Assembly (NCBI GenBank): GCA_944389215.1
Contig: CALXLN010000009.1
Span: forward strand, 1 to 64,000
Source of the DNA: an uncultured Opitutales bacterium
GTDB taxonomy: Bacteria > Verrucomicrobiota > Verrucomicrobiia > Opitutales > Intestinicryptomonadaceae
Length of the DNA stretch: 64,000 nt
Direction: 5' to 3'
Positions within the stretch are counted from its first letter, which is position 1; each line of letters opens with the position of its first letter. A program made the translations under genes and the position numbers. Under the pieces are notes generated by a model. It had not been told where the DNA came from and ran no database searches. It worked only from the letters and a program-made list of their open reading frames with translations. This document shows, one piece after another, positions 1-9,711 of this stretch.

Positions 1-233
1 AGCATTTTAGCTTCGACAAGCTCGCGCCTGTCTGTCGGCGAAATGCGGTTTGCCTCAACGCCCAATTTTTCATCGTAAACATTTTTTTCGCGGAAAAATT
101 CGAGCGCTTCGGTCTCGGTGGAAAATCTGCGCGCCCAGCGTTTTTGCTTGTCTGTGTCGAAATAGTAAACGACCCAGCGCTCGCGTTTTTTCTCGGCAAC
201 TTTTTTTGGGAAAGAAGGAGATCTGTTCTTCAT
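1..233 (-). CDS. Probable tyrosine-recombinase integrase, N-terminal part (runs off the left edge)
   Basis: The reading frame is open from an ATG at 233 down to base 1 (77 codons) and is preceded by a good ribosome site (AGGAAAGG at about 241-248). The product starts MKNRSPSFPKK and then reads RWVVYYFDTDKQKRWARRFS followed by TETEALEFFREK. A short basic head, a WVV/YYF strand and a turn, and then a 'T-ETEAL-F' helix is the pattern of the arm-binding N-terminus of phage-type integrases. The catalytic domain lies outside the window, so the call rests on this pattern and on the half-tRNA about 100 bp upstream of its start. It could instead be another small basic DNA-binding protein. Confidence 0.5.
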   Translation of the reverse strand, partial: MKNRSPSFPKKVAEKKRERWVVYYFDTDKQKRWARRFSTETEALEFFREKNVYDEKLGVEANRISPTDRRELVEAKM

Positions 234-332
234 ACAAAATCCTTTCCTGTCAAAATTGCGCCTTGGTAAGGGATTGACTTGCCACTGCGAAAATTCTTCG
301 CAAGTTGATTGCAGCTAACAACATTCTATTTG

Positions 333-373
333 TTCCTAAACGCCAAATCGAGGTTCGATTCCTCGTGGGGGCG
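333..373 (+). other. 3' half of a tRNA-Arg(CCU): probable attachment site
   Basis: The sequence runs from an anticodon-loop string TTCCTAA (333-339) through ACGCC (340-344), a four-base variable loop, a perfect T arm (CGAGG TTCGATT CCTCG, 349-365) and an acceptor 3' strand TGGGGGC (366-372) with a G discriminator. The matching 5' half (GCCCCCA acceptor strand, D arm, GGCGT anticodon strand) is missing upstream; ATTTG stands where GGCGT should be. A break exactly in the anticodon loop is typical of integrase crossover sites in tRNA genes. With an integrase-like gene immediately to the left, I read this as the right end of an integrated element that lies off the left edge. Confidence 0.6.
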
Positions 374-393
374 CGGTTTGTTGCTTTTTTGAT

Positions 394-1208
394 ATGGCTG
401 GCAAGACAATTCAGATATATTTGCCTGATGGCGATCCAAAATCTGTAAAGCAGGCGATTATTACAACGGATAAGATTGAAATACTCCAAATTCCAAGGGC
501 AATGCTGTCCGAAAACAAAAAGCTGCTGGATTTCAACGGAATTTATATTTTAGCCGACAGCCTAAAGATTGAAAAACCCAAAATATACATAGGCAAAGGC
601 AATGTAAAATCTAGGGTTTTACTTCACGATAAAAACAAAGACTTTTGGAACGTAATATTCGCAATAAAGTTAAACGACAACGGCTTTGATGACCCCAGAA
701 TAGTTATCTGGAGCATTATTTTATAAAAAAGGCAGCAGATCTGGAAATGTCCATATTGATGGAAAATAAACAGATTCCCCAATGCCCTAAGTTGGCTACG
801 CCCGTTATTTCGGATTTACATTATTATATAAGTACTATTGAAATTTTGCTTTCAACTCTCGGATTAAAATGTTTCCAAGTGATGGAAGCCCAAGCCGGCT
901 CTGTCTTTGTATGCAAAGATAAATACGGAAACATCGGCAAAGGAGAATATTTAGAAGACGGATTCATATTATATAAAGGCGCAAAATGCAGCTTAGAACT
1001 ACATAAGGGAACAAAGTCTCTGCCATTGCGGGACGCCCTAATACAGGACGGAACTCTAAAAAAGTCCGAAGATCATTACGTATTGCAGTCTAATAAAATC
1101 TTCTCATCCGTATCGTCGGCTTCTTCCATCATTCTTGGACGACGCTCCAACGGATGGATAGAATGGAAAGACTTTAACGGGAAAACTCTCGACAAATTAA
1201 AACGTTGA
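394..1208 (+). pseudogene. GIY-YIG nuclease / DUF4357 protein, broken by one frameshift
   Basis: Two reading frames together make one protein. The first (394-726) starts MAGKTIQIYLPDGDP and carries the GIY-YIG core (GIYILAD, then KIYIGKG, then KDFWNV). The second frame continues with YLEHYFIKKAADLEMSI and ends with a DUF4357-type tail (SIILGRRSNGWIEWKD, GKTLDKLKR, stop at 1208). The frames would join if the CCCC run at 693-696 had one more C, so a one-base deletion is the simplest explanation. The family is a small nuclease-fold protein often seen near mobile or defence genes; its biological role is poorly known. It begins only 20 bases after the half-tRNA and has no clear ribosome site. A sequencing error in the C run remains possible. 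Confidence 0.7.
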
Positions 1209-1582
1209 TTAAAACCTCCCGCATATGCTGCATTATATTTCGTTTCTTCTGAATATTAGTACCTTAATACAATCAAGTATCAAATAGATACTAAGCGGAA
1301 AATAGTTTAATCTCTATTCTTGCATTTGCGTATTTTCGATTTTCCAGTTTTGGAATTTGCCGTTAGAATTTACAATTTCAACCTCATCCAATTTTATTCC
1401 TTGGGCGAAACTTCCCCCAATAGAAGACAATATCCAAAAATACAGTATTATGCCTCGACAGGCTGATACTTTTACTAGGAATTTTAATTTTATCCCATAA
1501 TGTATTTCAATCGGGAAGATCACTTAGTTTCTAATTCATTATTTAGTTGAAATACAATTCTTTTTACATTTTATCCGTTTTT
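1209..1582. other. AT-rich spacer, no convincing gene
   Basis: This stretch is clearly more AT-rich than the core genes. A 69-codon frame on the minus strand (1523-1314, GTG start) has a plausible-looking end (LDEVEIVNSNGKFQNWKIE) but no ribosome site and no family I recognise. It may be a remnant of an accessory gene. I see no terminator or RNA here. Confidence 0.4.
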
Positions 1583-2569
1583 ATGCGCAAACACTTATTT
1601 CTGGTATTATCTGTATTTTTAACTACCGCAATTTCCATAGGCGCGGCCGCCGACATCGAAAAAATAAAAAACACGAATTTCGACGATGTAAAAATAACCG
1701 ATGTGCAGCATATCCCGGCCGGGAAAGAGATGGACCGCATTAAGGCTGCAACTGACATGCTGCTTGTAACGGCGCAGGCAAAACCTCCTTCCAAAGTAAA
1801 AATAGCACTGGCTCTGCCGGCTCCCGACAAATGGAACGGAATGTTTCTCGGCAACGGAAACGGAGGAATCGGAGACGCAGTTTCCACCCCGGTTGTGATA
1901 AACGGAGCAAACAGCGGCTATGCAACAGCGCATTGCGATCTTGGCACTGCAGAATGGTGGAAGGATCTGGACAATCTCGACGTAGTCCTCGCCGATTTCG
2001 GGCACGACGCCGTATATATGATGACCAGCTTCGGGAAAAAAGCCGCCCAAGCCTTTTACGGGCGCTCTCCCAAACATTCCTATTACATAGGAGGCTCTAC
2101 AGGCGGGCAGGAAGGGCTTTCCATGGCGGAAAGACATCCCGCGGAGTACGACGGAATCGGCTTATTGTTCCCCGTATCCGACAGGACTTCCCTGCACATC
2201 CGGTTTATGTTTGAAAAGGCGCTGCTATTTCCCGGGGAACATTTCACAAACGCGGAAATAAAAAAAATCACTGAAGAAATCGTAAGGCAAAATAGAAACA
2301 ACGAAGGCGAACCCAAAGATTCTACAAAACCCTATCTGAAATACCCGGAGCGCGCAGAGGTCGACTACTCAAAATTCGATTTTCTCTCAAATGACCAAAC
2401 AGACTTGTTAAAAAAAATACACTCACCGTTTACCGATCCGCAAACCGGGGCTTTCGTAACATTCGGGCTGCCTCCGTCGTGCGAAATAGCCGACGGCGGC
2501 AAAAGCCTCAAAAACGGATTCGGCGGATTTTTTCTAGCGCGCGGCGATTTCAGCGTAACCCGATATTAA
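1583..2569 (+). CDS. Exported tannase/feruloyl-esterase-family protein, C-terminally truncated
   Basis: The ATG at 1583 gives a clean signal peptide (MRKHLFLVLSVFLTTAISI, then GAAAD); a TTG frame extension to 1547 adds nothing sensible. The mature part has tannase-family blocks: WNGMFLGNGNGGIGD, GYATAHCDLGT, YYIGGSTGGQEGLSMAERHP. Family members hydrolyse ester bonds of plant phenolics and usually have 500 or more residues with a Cys-Ser / Asp / His-Cys catalytic set. Here the Cys before the nucleophile Ser is Gly (GGSTGG), and the C-terminal third that should hold Asp and His is absent. The last residues (GFGGFFLARGDFSVTRY) are encoded by the first copy of a repeat array. It is probably inactive, or a decaying gene, although the frame itself is open and exported. 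Confidence 0.65.
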   Translation: MRKHLFLVLSVFLTTAISIGAAADIEKIKNTNFDDVKITDVQHIPAGKEMDRIKAATDMLLVTAQAKPPSKVKIALALPAPDKWNGMFLGNGNGGIGDAVSTPVVINGANSGYATAHCDLGTAEWWKDLDNLDVVLADFGHDAVYMMTSFGKKAAQAFYGRSPKHSYYIGGSTGGQEGLSMAERHPAEYDGIGLLFPVSDRTSLHIRFMFEKALLFPGEHFTNAEIKKITEEIVRQNRNNEGEPKDSTKPYLKYPERAEVDYSKFDFLSNDQTDLLKKIHSPFTDPQTGAFVTFGLPPSCEIADGGKSLKNGFGGFFLARGDFSVTRY

Positions 2570-2760
2570 AAGCCAAAGGCTTACGTTTATTTTAACGCAA
2601 CCCGGCGGATTTTTTTCAAGCGCACGACGATTTCAGCGTAACCCGATATTAAATAAAAGCTCAAGCCGCCTGATGATTCCAGAACGACCCGACAGATTTT
2701 TTCTAGCGCGCGGCGATTTCAGCGCAACGAGGCGGATGTTTTTCAAGCCGCATGCCTTCG
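2522..2760. repeat. Tandem repeat array, unit about 82-87 bp, three copies plus a partial
   Basis: The unit begins GGCGGATTTTTT, continues with CTAGCGCGCGGCGATTTCAG and ends near CGTAACCCGATATTAAA. Copies start at about 2522, 2604 and 2691, and a partial fourth starts at 2731. The first copy forms the end of the upstream esterase frame. No similar sequence is obvious elsewhere in the window. Confidence 0.75.
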
Positions 2761-2837
2761 TTTTTATAAAAATATTTTCCCTATCTCCCGAAGCTCCGCT
2801 TGAAACGAAATTCCGAACGAAAAATTTCTCTCCGCAC

Positions 2838-2882
2838 AAAAAAAGCCCCTCGCCAATATGGAGAATTAGAAAGGGGCTAAAA
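2838..2882 (-). terminator. Intrinsic terminator of purC
   Basis: Read on the minus strand, AGCCCCT and AGGGGCT pair around a loop of about 21 bases and are followed by seven T. It lies about 40 bases past the purC stop. Confidence 0.6.
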
Positions 2883-2919
2883 AGCTGCTGCAATATTTGC
2901 GCTAGAAAAAATCTCCGCG

Positions 2920-3813
2920 CTACTTCATAAGCTTCGATAGGGCTTCGCTGTAACAGGCTATAGTGTTGTTTACAACTTCCGGAGGAAGGACGGGGCCGGG
3001 CGCCTGCTTATTCCAATCCAAAGTCTCCAACCAATCGCGGACGTACTGTTTGTCGTACGACGGCTGCGACTTGCCGATTTCATACTTGTCGGCAGGCCAA
3101 TATCTGGAAGAATCGGGAGTGAGAACTTCGTCTATCAGGTAAACTTTTCCAGAGGCATCTGTGCCGAACTCAAATTTTGTGTCAGCCAAAATTATGCCGC
3201 ATTCGGATGCTTTTTTTGCGCCCATTTCGTAAAGCTTTAGGCTAGCCGATTTAATTTGATTAAACAAATCCCCGCCCAAAATCTTAGCGCACTCGGCGTT
3301 TGTAATTGGCATATCGTGCCCTTCAGCAGCCTTTGTTGTCGGCGTAAAGAGAGGTTCGGGAAGCTTCTGGCTCTCTTTTAGTCCCGCGGGAAGCTCGAAC
3401 TCAAACAACTTTCCGGTGGACTTATACTCTTTCCACCCGCTGCCGGCAAGATACCCGCGCGCAATAGCCTCTATGGGCATTGGTTTGAGCTTCTTTACTA
3501 TCATGGAGCGCTCTATCAAATGCGGATAGTCCTTTAAAAGTTCGCGGACTCTGTTGTTGTGGTCTGGGACCAAGTGCGTTGGCATAATTTTAGCCGCCTG
3601 TTCAAACCACCAAAGACTAATTTGCGTAAGCAAAATGCCTTTTCCGGGAACGCCATTCGGCATTATAACATCAAAGGCAGAAATTCTGTCGGTGGCAACG
3701 ATTAGCAGCTCGTCGCCCAAATCGAAATTTTCGCGAACCTTGCCTTTGGATACCTTTTTAAAAGGCAAGTCGTCCACGGTCATTAAAGCCTCTTTTGGAA
3801 GATTGAATTTCAT
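2920..3813 (-). CDS. purC: Phosphoribosylaminoimidazole-succinocarboxamide synthase (SAICAR synthetase)
   Basis: This enzyme makes SAICAR from CAIR, aspartate and ATP in purine synthesis in the cytoplasm. The 297-residue product is of the longer, yeast Ade1-like type rather than the 240-residue E. coli type. Visible blocks are GKVRENFDLGDELLIVATD, RISAFDV, EAIARGYLAGSGWKEY, ILADTKFEFG and DEVLTPDSSRYWP. I chose the start at 3813 (MKFNLPKEAL); an internal ATG at 3783 is possible and has a slightly better upstream AG-rich stretch. No other purine gene is nearby. It is followed by its own terminator, so it is probably monocistronic. Confidence 0.95.
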   Translation of the reverse strand: MKFNLPKEALMTVDDLPFKKVSKGKVRENFDLGDELLIVATDRISAFDVIMPNGVPGKGILLTQISLWWFEQAAKIMPTHLVPDHNNRVRELLKDYPHLIERSMIVKKLKPMPIEAIARGYLAGSGWKEYKSTGKLFEFELPAGLKESQKLPEPLFTPTTKAAEGHDMPITNAECAKILGGDLFNQIKSASLKLYEMGAKKASECGIILADTKFEFGTDASGKVYLIDEVLTPDSSRYWPADKYEIGKSQPSYDKQYVRDWLETLDWNKQAPGPVLPPEVVNNTIACYSEALSKLMK

Positions 3814-4054
3814 ATTCTGTTTATTTTATTGTTAGTTTTAAATTAAGCTCTGGCTTCACACAAGCGGTTTTGTGGAACAGCGCACATAAAGGACTCTTAC
3901 AGAACCTTTCATTTTGCCGTCCATTCCGCAAAATTTCACGCTAGCGCACAAAAATAATTTTCCCTTTGTCTGGCGTTGATTAAATCCGTCCTCAAAAAAC
4001 TCCCGCGAGCTGGAGTTCCGCATAGCCGCAGGAAGCGGAGAGATGGATAAAAAA

Positions 4055-4906
4055 CTATTTTTTTGCTTCGCCCTCCTTTTTCTTCTCCGAAATATTTTTT
4101 TCAACGGACAAGTCCAATCTGAGCTCGTCTGCCATTTTTTGGGCTTCTTTGTCGCCGCTTGCGGCTGCCGCCTCAAAACACTGCAAAGCGCGGTTGCGGT
4201 CGCGAGTAATGCCCTTGCCCGTCAGATACGCCACACCAAGATACCTGCGCGACTCCATATTGCCGTGTTCTGAAGCATTCGTCCAAATGGCTACAGCTTT
4301 CATGGGATCCGGCTGGACGCCGTCTCCGGTAAAATAACATAAGCCAAGATACGTCTGGGCGACTAGATTACCCTGTTCCGCAGACTGCTTCCAAAGCTCG
4401 AAAGCCTTTTTTAAATCCCTGTCTACGCCTTCTCCGCGCGCATACGCAAACGCGAGATTATTCTGCGCCCTGGCGTGCCCCTGTTTTGCGGCCTTATCCC
4501 ACCAAAACGCCGCCGTTGGATAGTCTCTCAAAACGCCGAAACCGTTGCAATAGGAAACTCCCAGAAAATACTGCGCGTTGGGTTCGCCGCGCTTGGCGGC
4601 TTCGGACCATAAGGCTGTAGCGCCGGGAACGTCGCGCATAGTTCCAGTGCCGGAAAACATGCATATTGCAATTTGCGTCATGGCTTTGGCGCTGCCGCGT
4701 TTTGCGGCCTCTCCCCACCATTTTAAGGCAAGCTCCATATTAGGCGGATATTTTTTACCGTCGCCCGTGGCGTAATAGTCGGCAAGCTCGTTCTGGGCGT
4801 CCACATCGCCTTTAAGCGCCTTTTCTCCAACCTGCTGGAGATCTATTTCAGCAAATGCCGCAAATGCAGCCAAGGCAATTACCGCCAATGCAAATATTTT
4901 CTTCAT
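4055..4906 (-). CDS. Exported Sel1-repeat (TPR-like) protein
   Basis: The 283-residue product begins with a Sec signal peptide (MKKIFALAVIALAAFAAFA, then EID). The rest is a series of about 36-residue Sel1 repeats, recognisable by A-x-W-W/L-W-x-x-A-A-x-x-G and A-Q-x-x-L-G-x-x-Y-x-x-G-x-G (for example ALWSEAAKRGEPNAQYFLG). The end is a charged tail rich in Glu and Lys (EKKKEGEAKK). Sel1 proteins are scaffolds for protein contacts, often in the periplasm. The function here is unknown. It shares the minus strand with uvrB upstream (82 bases between them) and purC downstream (241 bases). Confidence 0.85.
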   Translation of the reverse strand: MKKIFALAVIALAAFAAFAEIDLQQVGEKALKGDVDAQNELADYYATGDGKKYPPNMELALKWWGEAAKRGSAKAMTQIAICMFSGTGTMRDVPGATALWSEAAKRGEPNAQYFLGVSYCNGFGVLRDYPTAAFWWDKAAKQGHARAQNNLAFAYARGEGVDRDLKKAFELWKQSAEQGNLVAQTYLGLCYFTGDGVQPDPMKAVAIWTNASEHGNMESRRYLGVAYLTGKGITRDRNRALQCFEAAAASGDKEAQKMADELRLDLSVEKNISEKKKEGEAKK

Positions 4907-4988
4907 AAAGTATGTATTATTCCGCTATTTTAACTCATTGCAAGCCATTTGTGCGCCCGTCAAACCCAAATTCTGAAAATGTAAAAAA

Positions 4989-6935
4989 CTATTTTCTGAG
5001 CAGCTTTATCTGGTCTCTCAAAAGGGCCGCCCGCTCAAAATCCAACCTGTCGGCGGCCTCGAGCATCTGCTTTTGCAGGCCGTCTATAATCTCTTTCAAC
5101 TGGGCTTTGCCCTTGCCTTTTAACGAAGGAATTTTATCGCTTCGCTTTACGAGAGGTTCTTGAACGGGACGGGAAACACTCTTGGGAATTATGCCGTGCT
5201 TTGCGTTGAAATCCATTTGCTTTGAACGGCGCAATCCGCAGGTTTCTATCGCCTTTTGCAGGGAGCCTGTAATGTTGTCGGCATACAGTATAACTCTTCC
5301 CCTTTCGTGTCGGGCGGCGCGCCCGGCTGTCTGAATTAGACTGGTGGCGCTGCGCAAAAAACCCTCTTTGTCGGCGTCTAAAATGCAAACCAAAGAAACT
5401 TCCGGAACGTCCAAACCCTCGCGCAAAAGATTTACCCCCACAAGAGCGTCGGCCTCGCCGAGACGCAGCCGGCGCAGAATCTCAACGCGCTCTATGGCGT
5501 CTATGTCAGAATGCAAATATTCAACGCGCACTCCGTTTTCGCGCAGGTAGTCGGTGATTTCCTCGCTCATTCTCTTGGTTAGAGTCGTTACAAAAACCCT
5601 CTCGCCGCGGGCCGCCGCCGCCTTAATTTCGGCAGCGCAATCCTCTACCTGCCCCTTTATCGGGCGCACCGCCATCTCCGGATCCAATAGGCCGGTAGGA
5701 CGAATTATCTGCTCCGCCACTGCCTCGCTTACGGAAAGCTCAAACGGCGCGGGAGTCGCCGATACGAAAATAGTCTGCCCTGTCATGGAATCAAACTCCT
5801 CCGGCCTTAGCGGGCGGTTGTCCAGCGCGCTCGGCAGGCGGAATCCGTATTCTATAAGGCGCTCCTTGCGGGACCGGTCTCCGTGGTACATGCCGCGAAT
5901 TTGCGGATATGTAACGTGGCTTTCATCGAGGAACAATATCGTGTCTTCGGGGAAAAAATCCAACAAACACCACGGGCGCGAACCCGCCGGCCGACCGGCA
6001 AGATGCCTTGAATAGTTTTCTATGCCCGTACAGAAACCCGTCTCCGCAAGCATATCCAAATCCTGTTCGGTGCGCATTCTTATGCGCTGCGCCTCGACGA
6101 GCTTGTTTTGCGACTCAAGTTCGGCTACGCGCGCTTCAAGCTCCTTGCGGATTTCGGGAATCGCGCGCTCTATGCTTTCGCGCGGAGTTATGAATCCGCT
6201 GGCGGGATAAAGGTCGAAACGCTCAAGCTTTCCCATATTTTCCCCGGTCAGCGGATCGATTTTTTTAAGGGAATCTATTTCGTCGCCGAAGAACTCGACG
6301 CGCAAAGCGGTGTCCAGATACGCGGGGTAAATGTCAACAACGTCGCCGCGCACGCGGAAAACCCCGCGCTCGAACGCAGTGTCGTTTCTGGAGTAGTGGA
6401 TGTCGACCATCTTTTCAACAAGAGTGTCGCGCTTCATTTGGAGCCCGCGCCGCAACGGCACCATCATTTTGCGAAAATCCTCTGGAGACCCCAGCCCGTA
6501 TATGCACGAAACCGTCGCTACAACTATTACGTCGCGCCGCGAGACAAGCGAGCTTGCCGCAGAAATCCTAAGGCGCTCGATATCGTCGTTTATGGAGGAA
6601 TCTTTTTCTATGTAAACGTCGGTCTGCGGAATGTAGGCTTCGGGCTGGTAATAGTCGTAATAACTTACAAAATATTCCACGGCGTTCTCGGGAAAAAACT
6701 CCTTGAATTCCGAATATAGCTGCGCCGAAAGCGTCTTGTTGTGCGAAATTATCAAAGCGGGACGGTTCATCCTAGCTATGACGTTTGCCATTGTGAAGGT
6801 CTTTCCCGACCCCGTAACCCCGACTAAAGTGGAATATTTAGAGCCGGACGACAATCCCGCGCAAAGAGCCTCAACCGCCTGGGGCTGGTCGCCGGAGAGC
6901 GCGTATTTTGAATGTAGCTTAAAAAGCGGGTCCAT
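4989..6935 (-). CDS. uvrB: Excinuclease ABC subunit B
   Basis: UvrB is the damage-verifying helicase-like subunit of nucleotide excision repair. The 648-residue protein is of normal length. It shows the Walker A loop GVTGSGKTF, the beta-hairpin region [13 protein letters not shown], the DEAD-like box FLDESHVT, motif [16 protein letters not shown] and a C-terminal UVR domain ([17 protein letters not shown]) that contacts UvrA and UvrC. The start MDPLFKLHS is the usual one. It stands alone, divergent from trpS with 105 bases between; no LexA-type box was recognised there. Confidence 0.97.
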   Translation of the reverse strand: MDPLFKLHSKYALSGDQPQAVEALCAGLSSGSKYSTLVGVTGSGKTFTMANVIARMNRPALIISHNKTLSAQLYSEFKEFFPENAVEYFVSYYDYYQPEAYIPQTDVYIEKDSSINDDIERLRISAASSLVSRRDVIVVATVSCIYGLGSPEDFRKMMVPLRRGLQMKRDTLVEKMVDIHYSRNDTAFERGVFRVRGDVVDIYPAYLDTALRVEFFGDEIDSLKKIDPLTGENMGKLERFDLYPASGFITPRESIERAIPEIRKELEARVAELESQNKLVEAQRIRMRTEQDLDMLAETGFCTGIENYSRHLAGRPAGSRPWCLLDFFPEDTILFLDESHVTYPQIRGMYHGDRSRKERLIEYGFRLPSALDNRPLRPEEFDSMTGQTIFVSATPAPFELSVSEAVAEQIIRPTGLLDPEMAVRPIKGQVEDCAAEIKAAAARGERVFVTTLTKRMSEEITDYLRENGVRVEYLHSDIDAIERVEILRRLRLGEADALVGVNLLREGLDVPEVSLVCILDADKEGFLRSATSLIQTAGRAARHERGRVILYADNITGSLQKAIETCGLRRSKQMDFNAKHGIIPKSVSRPVQEPLVKRSDKIPSLKGKGKAQLKEIIDGLQKQMLEAADRLDFERAALLRDQIKLLRK

Positions 6936-7040
6936 TTTGGAGCTATATTCAACAGCCGCCAGAATGTTTTTAAAGCTTTTTTTAATTTAAAAAAATGTTG
7001 AACGCAAGCGGGGAATAGCTTAAAAATCCGGCTAATAAAA

Positions 7041-8054
7041 ATGAATACCGAATCAGAGAACAAAAAAGTTGTGCTCACATGCGCGCAGCCTACTGGTAAA
7101 TTGCATCTTGGCAATTACCTTGGCGCGGTTAAAAACTGGGTCGAGATGGTCGAAAAATACGAGTGCTATTTTGGTGTTGTCGATATGCACGCAATCACCA
7201 TACCCTACGTTCCCGCCGACCTTAAGAAAAACGTTTACGACTGCGCTGCGCAGTATATGGCCTGCGGACTAGACCCGCAAAAATGCAATCTATTTTTGCA
7301 GAGCTCGATAATCGGGCACGCAGAGCTTTCTTGGATATTGGGATGCATATGCCCGATAGGGGCCCTTGAGCGGATGACGCAATATAAGGATAAGGCGCGC
7401 AAGCACAAAAACGCCCTAAATAGCGGACTGCTCTATTACCCCGTGCTTATGGCCGCCGACATACTCATCTACAACGCCGACTTGGTGCCTGTTGGAGAAG
7501 ACCAAAAACAACACATAGAACTAACCCGAGACCTCGCGCAGAAATTCAATTCAACCTACTCCGAAACTTTCAAGATGCCCGAACCCTACATACCGGTATC
7601 CGGGGCAAGAATAATGTCGCTGCAAAATCCGGAGTCCAAGATGTCGAAGTCTGATCCCAATCAAAACGGAACGCTATATATAACCGACAAGCCGGAAGTT
7701 TTGCGCAAAAAGATTATGTCTGCGGTAACGGACTCCGGCGGCGAAGTAAAATACGATCCCGAAAGCAAACCCGGAATATCAAACCTCATAAATATAGCCT
7801 CTGCTTTGGGAGGCAAATCTAAAGGTGAAATCGAAGGCGATTTTGCCGGCAAGGGCTATGGAGATTTTAAGAAAGCCGTCGCGGACATCGTCGTCGAGAA
7901 ACTCTCCCCCGTGCGCGAACGCTACGAAGCCATAATTTCCGACAAGCCAATGATAGAAGCCGCCTTAAAGCGCGGCAACGAAAACGCCCAAAGGCGCGTA
8001 AATAAAATTATGGCAAAAGTATACAGAAAAGTAGGCTTTTTAAAATTCGAATAG
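7041..8054 (+). CDS. trpS: Tryptophanyl-tRNA synthetase
   Basis: This class I synthetase charges tRNA-Trp. The 337-residue length matches bacterial TrpRS. The HIGH-type signature is PTGKLHLGNYLGAV and the KMSKS loop is SKMSKSDPNQ, with the GEDQKQHIELTRD block between them. A hypothetical membrane gene starts about 28 bases after its stop, so trpS may head a transcript that includes hisF and speA. No T-box or trp leader structure was seen in the 105 bases before it. Confidence 0.96.
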   Translation: MNTESENKKVVLTCAQPTGKLHLGNYLGAVKNWVEMVEKYECYFGVVDMHAITIPYVPADLKKNVYDCAAQYMACGLDPQKCNLFLQSSIIGHAELSWILGCICPIGALERMTQYKDKARKHKNALNSGLLYYPVLMAADILIYNADLVPVGEDQKQHIELTRDLAQKFNSTYSETFKMPEPYIPVSGARIMSLQNPESKMSKSDPNQNGTLYITDKPEVLRKKIMSAVTDSGGEVKYDPESKPGISNLINIASALGGKSKGEIEGDFAGKGYGDFKKAVADIVVEKLSPVRERYEAIISDKPMIEAALKRGNENAQRRVNKIMAKVYRKVGFLKFE

Positions 8055-8081
8055 TCTAAAAAAATCCGAAGGGTGGAAAAT

Positions 8082-9707
8082 ATGAAAAAGTCCAAAGTTC
8101 CCGTGTGGCCGCTTTACGTCGCGGACGCGCTCATGTTTATAACGGTGTTTGCAATAGCCCTGCCAAGCATAAGATACGCTGAAGACATGGGATTGGGAGT
8201 TGCGTTCTTTTGCTGCCTAATGGTTTTAGGCGCCATGGGAATGCTGTTGGTGCCCTATTGGATTGAATATAAAAAAGACTTGGCAACAAAGGTCGAACAT
8301 ACCCAAGAGGCAGAGGAAAACTTTAAAATTATCTTCGACCAATTATCGGAATTGCAGCTAATGATTGCCGACGTCGAAGAAAAGCGCGAAAAGCTAGAAT
8401 TCGCGCTCGCAGATGTAAAATCCGATTCCGACTCGGCGGCAATAGTGGCTGCGGTAGCCGAATTTAAGGATGCAGTAAAAGCAAAATTCAAGGAAACTTC
8501 TGCTGCAGCCTCCTCAAACGCCGAAGAAATAGCCAATTTAAAATCGGCGGTTGAGTCTAAACTTTCCGCATTGGAAAGCCTCATAAGCAAACATTCCGCG
8601 GCTCTTGAAGAAGCTGATAGACAAATGGAGGAAACCGACGCCACACTCGCCGCGGCAATCGCCGATATGGAAATTGTAAAAGATATGCTCTCCGCCGCCA
8701 ACGAGTCTCTCGGCGACGAAATTTCCCAGTTGCGCGCGCAAATAACCGGATCGGAACCGGACCCCGACAATGGAAGCGACAATTTGCAAATCGGCGATTG
8801 CGCCCCGGAAGTGGAAAATTCCGACAATTCCGAAAGCGAATTGGGAGAAAAGTCTCCTGCAAAAGATTCCGCCCCAAAACTTGGAAGTCTGCTTCAAAAG
8901 GCGCTCGGACAAGCAGAAGATACAAAGATGTCTGTAAGCAGGCTGGTCTCAATGGGGTCTGAGAAAACAAATTCTGCTGCTGAAACCGACAAAGAAAATA
9001 TAGACGCTCAAAGCGGCTCAGGCGGACTTGCGCAAGTCCAGCCCGAAACTCTGGGAGAAAATCCCGACGCCGATTCGCAATTCAAAGAAAGCGGCGAAAC
9101 CGATATTGAAGAAGATGCCGCGGAAAATTCGGACAATGGCGGCTTAGGTGCAAATTCAAACGCCGCCGAAGCTGGGAATGAAGTTTTTGAAGAAGGCGCT
9201 GATTCTGGCGATACAAAAGAAGGTAGCGAAACCGAAGCCTCAAAAGACAAGAAAAAATCTGAAGGATTCGACGACGATATAGATTTTTTTGAAGAAGCGG
9301 ATTCGGCCGTCGCTAAATCCGAATCCGCAAGCTATCCACAAAAGCCTGACAGCGAAACATCCGTAGGCGACGAAATTTCCGATATGCTTTTCGACTCTCT
9401 GCCGGAATCCCCGTCAAAGCCGAAGAAACCCGAAAAAGGTGATTCTGTAGTGATAGTAAACGCCCTAATAGGCATAGGCAACAAGCCGTATATTCGCGGA
9501 AGCGCCGCGGGACTTTCGCCCGACAAGGGAACTGCAATGGAGTATTTGGAAATAGGAAAGTGGCGCTATGTGGCAAAAGACCTGTCCGACGCCTTAAATT
9601 TCTCCATATACAAAAACGATATTCAAGCCCCGGAGGGCGGCAACAGCTTCACATTGGAAGCCGGACAAAAATTGGAAATAGACCTGTCATTTCCGCAGGA
9701 GCAATAG
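8082..9707 (+). CDS. Membrane-anchored coiled-coil protein with acidic linker and a small C-terminal beta domain
   Basis: The ATG at 8082 follows a strong GAAGGGTGGA; a GTG at 8073 is less likely. Two membrane segments come first (about residues 12-30 and 38-60: [14 protein letters not shown] and [16 protein letters not shown]). Next is a long helical, coiled-coil stretch of A/E/S-rich heptads (to about residue 220), then roughly 200 residues of acidic low-complexity linker. The final 90 residues form a compact domain ([20 protein letters not shown], then YLEIGKWRY). This end reminds me of carbohydrate-binding-like beta folds in Opitutae proteins, which is an impression only. The stop is four bases before hisF, so it is likely co-transcribed with hisF and speA. 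Function unknown. Confidence 0.75.
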   Translation: MKKSKVPVWPLYVADALMFITVFAIALPSIRYAEDMGLGVAFFCCLMVLGAMGMLLVPYWIEYKKDLATKVEHTQEAEENFKIIFDQLSELQLMIADVEEKREKLEFALADVKSDSDSAAIVAAVAEFKDAVKAKFKETSAAASSNAEEIANLKSAVESKLSALESLISKHSAALEEADRQMEETDATLAAAIADMEIVKDMLSAANESLGDEISQLRAQITGSEPDPDNGSDNLQIGDCAPEVENSDNSESELGEKSPAKDSAPKLGSLLQKALGQAEDTKMSVSRLVSMGSEKTNSAAETDKENIDAQSGSGGLAQVQPETLGENPDADSQFKESGETDIEEDAAENSDNGGLGANSNAAEAGNEVFEEGADSGDTKEGSETEASKDKKKSEGFDDDIDFFEEADSAVAKSESASYPQKPDSETSVGDEISDMLFDSLPESPSKPKKPEKGDSVVIVNALIGIGNKPYIRGSAAGLSPDKGTAMEYLEIGKWRYVAKDLSDALNFSIYKNDIQAPEGGNSFTLEAGQKLEIDLSFPQEQ

Positions 9708-9711
9708 ATAT

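Noticed and set aside
256-275. CCTTGGTAAGG as the anticodon arm of a tRNA-Thr(GGU)
   Set aside because: Only three base pairs form, no D arm or acceptor strand precedes it, and the next T arm is some 85 bases away.
1314-1523. 69-codon minus-strand frame
   Set aside because: GTG start, no ribosome site, no family resemblance; kept only as a note in the spacer entry.
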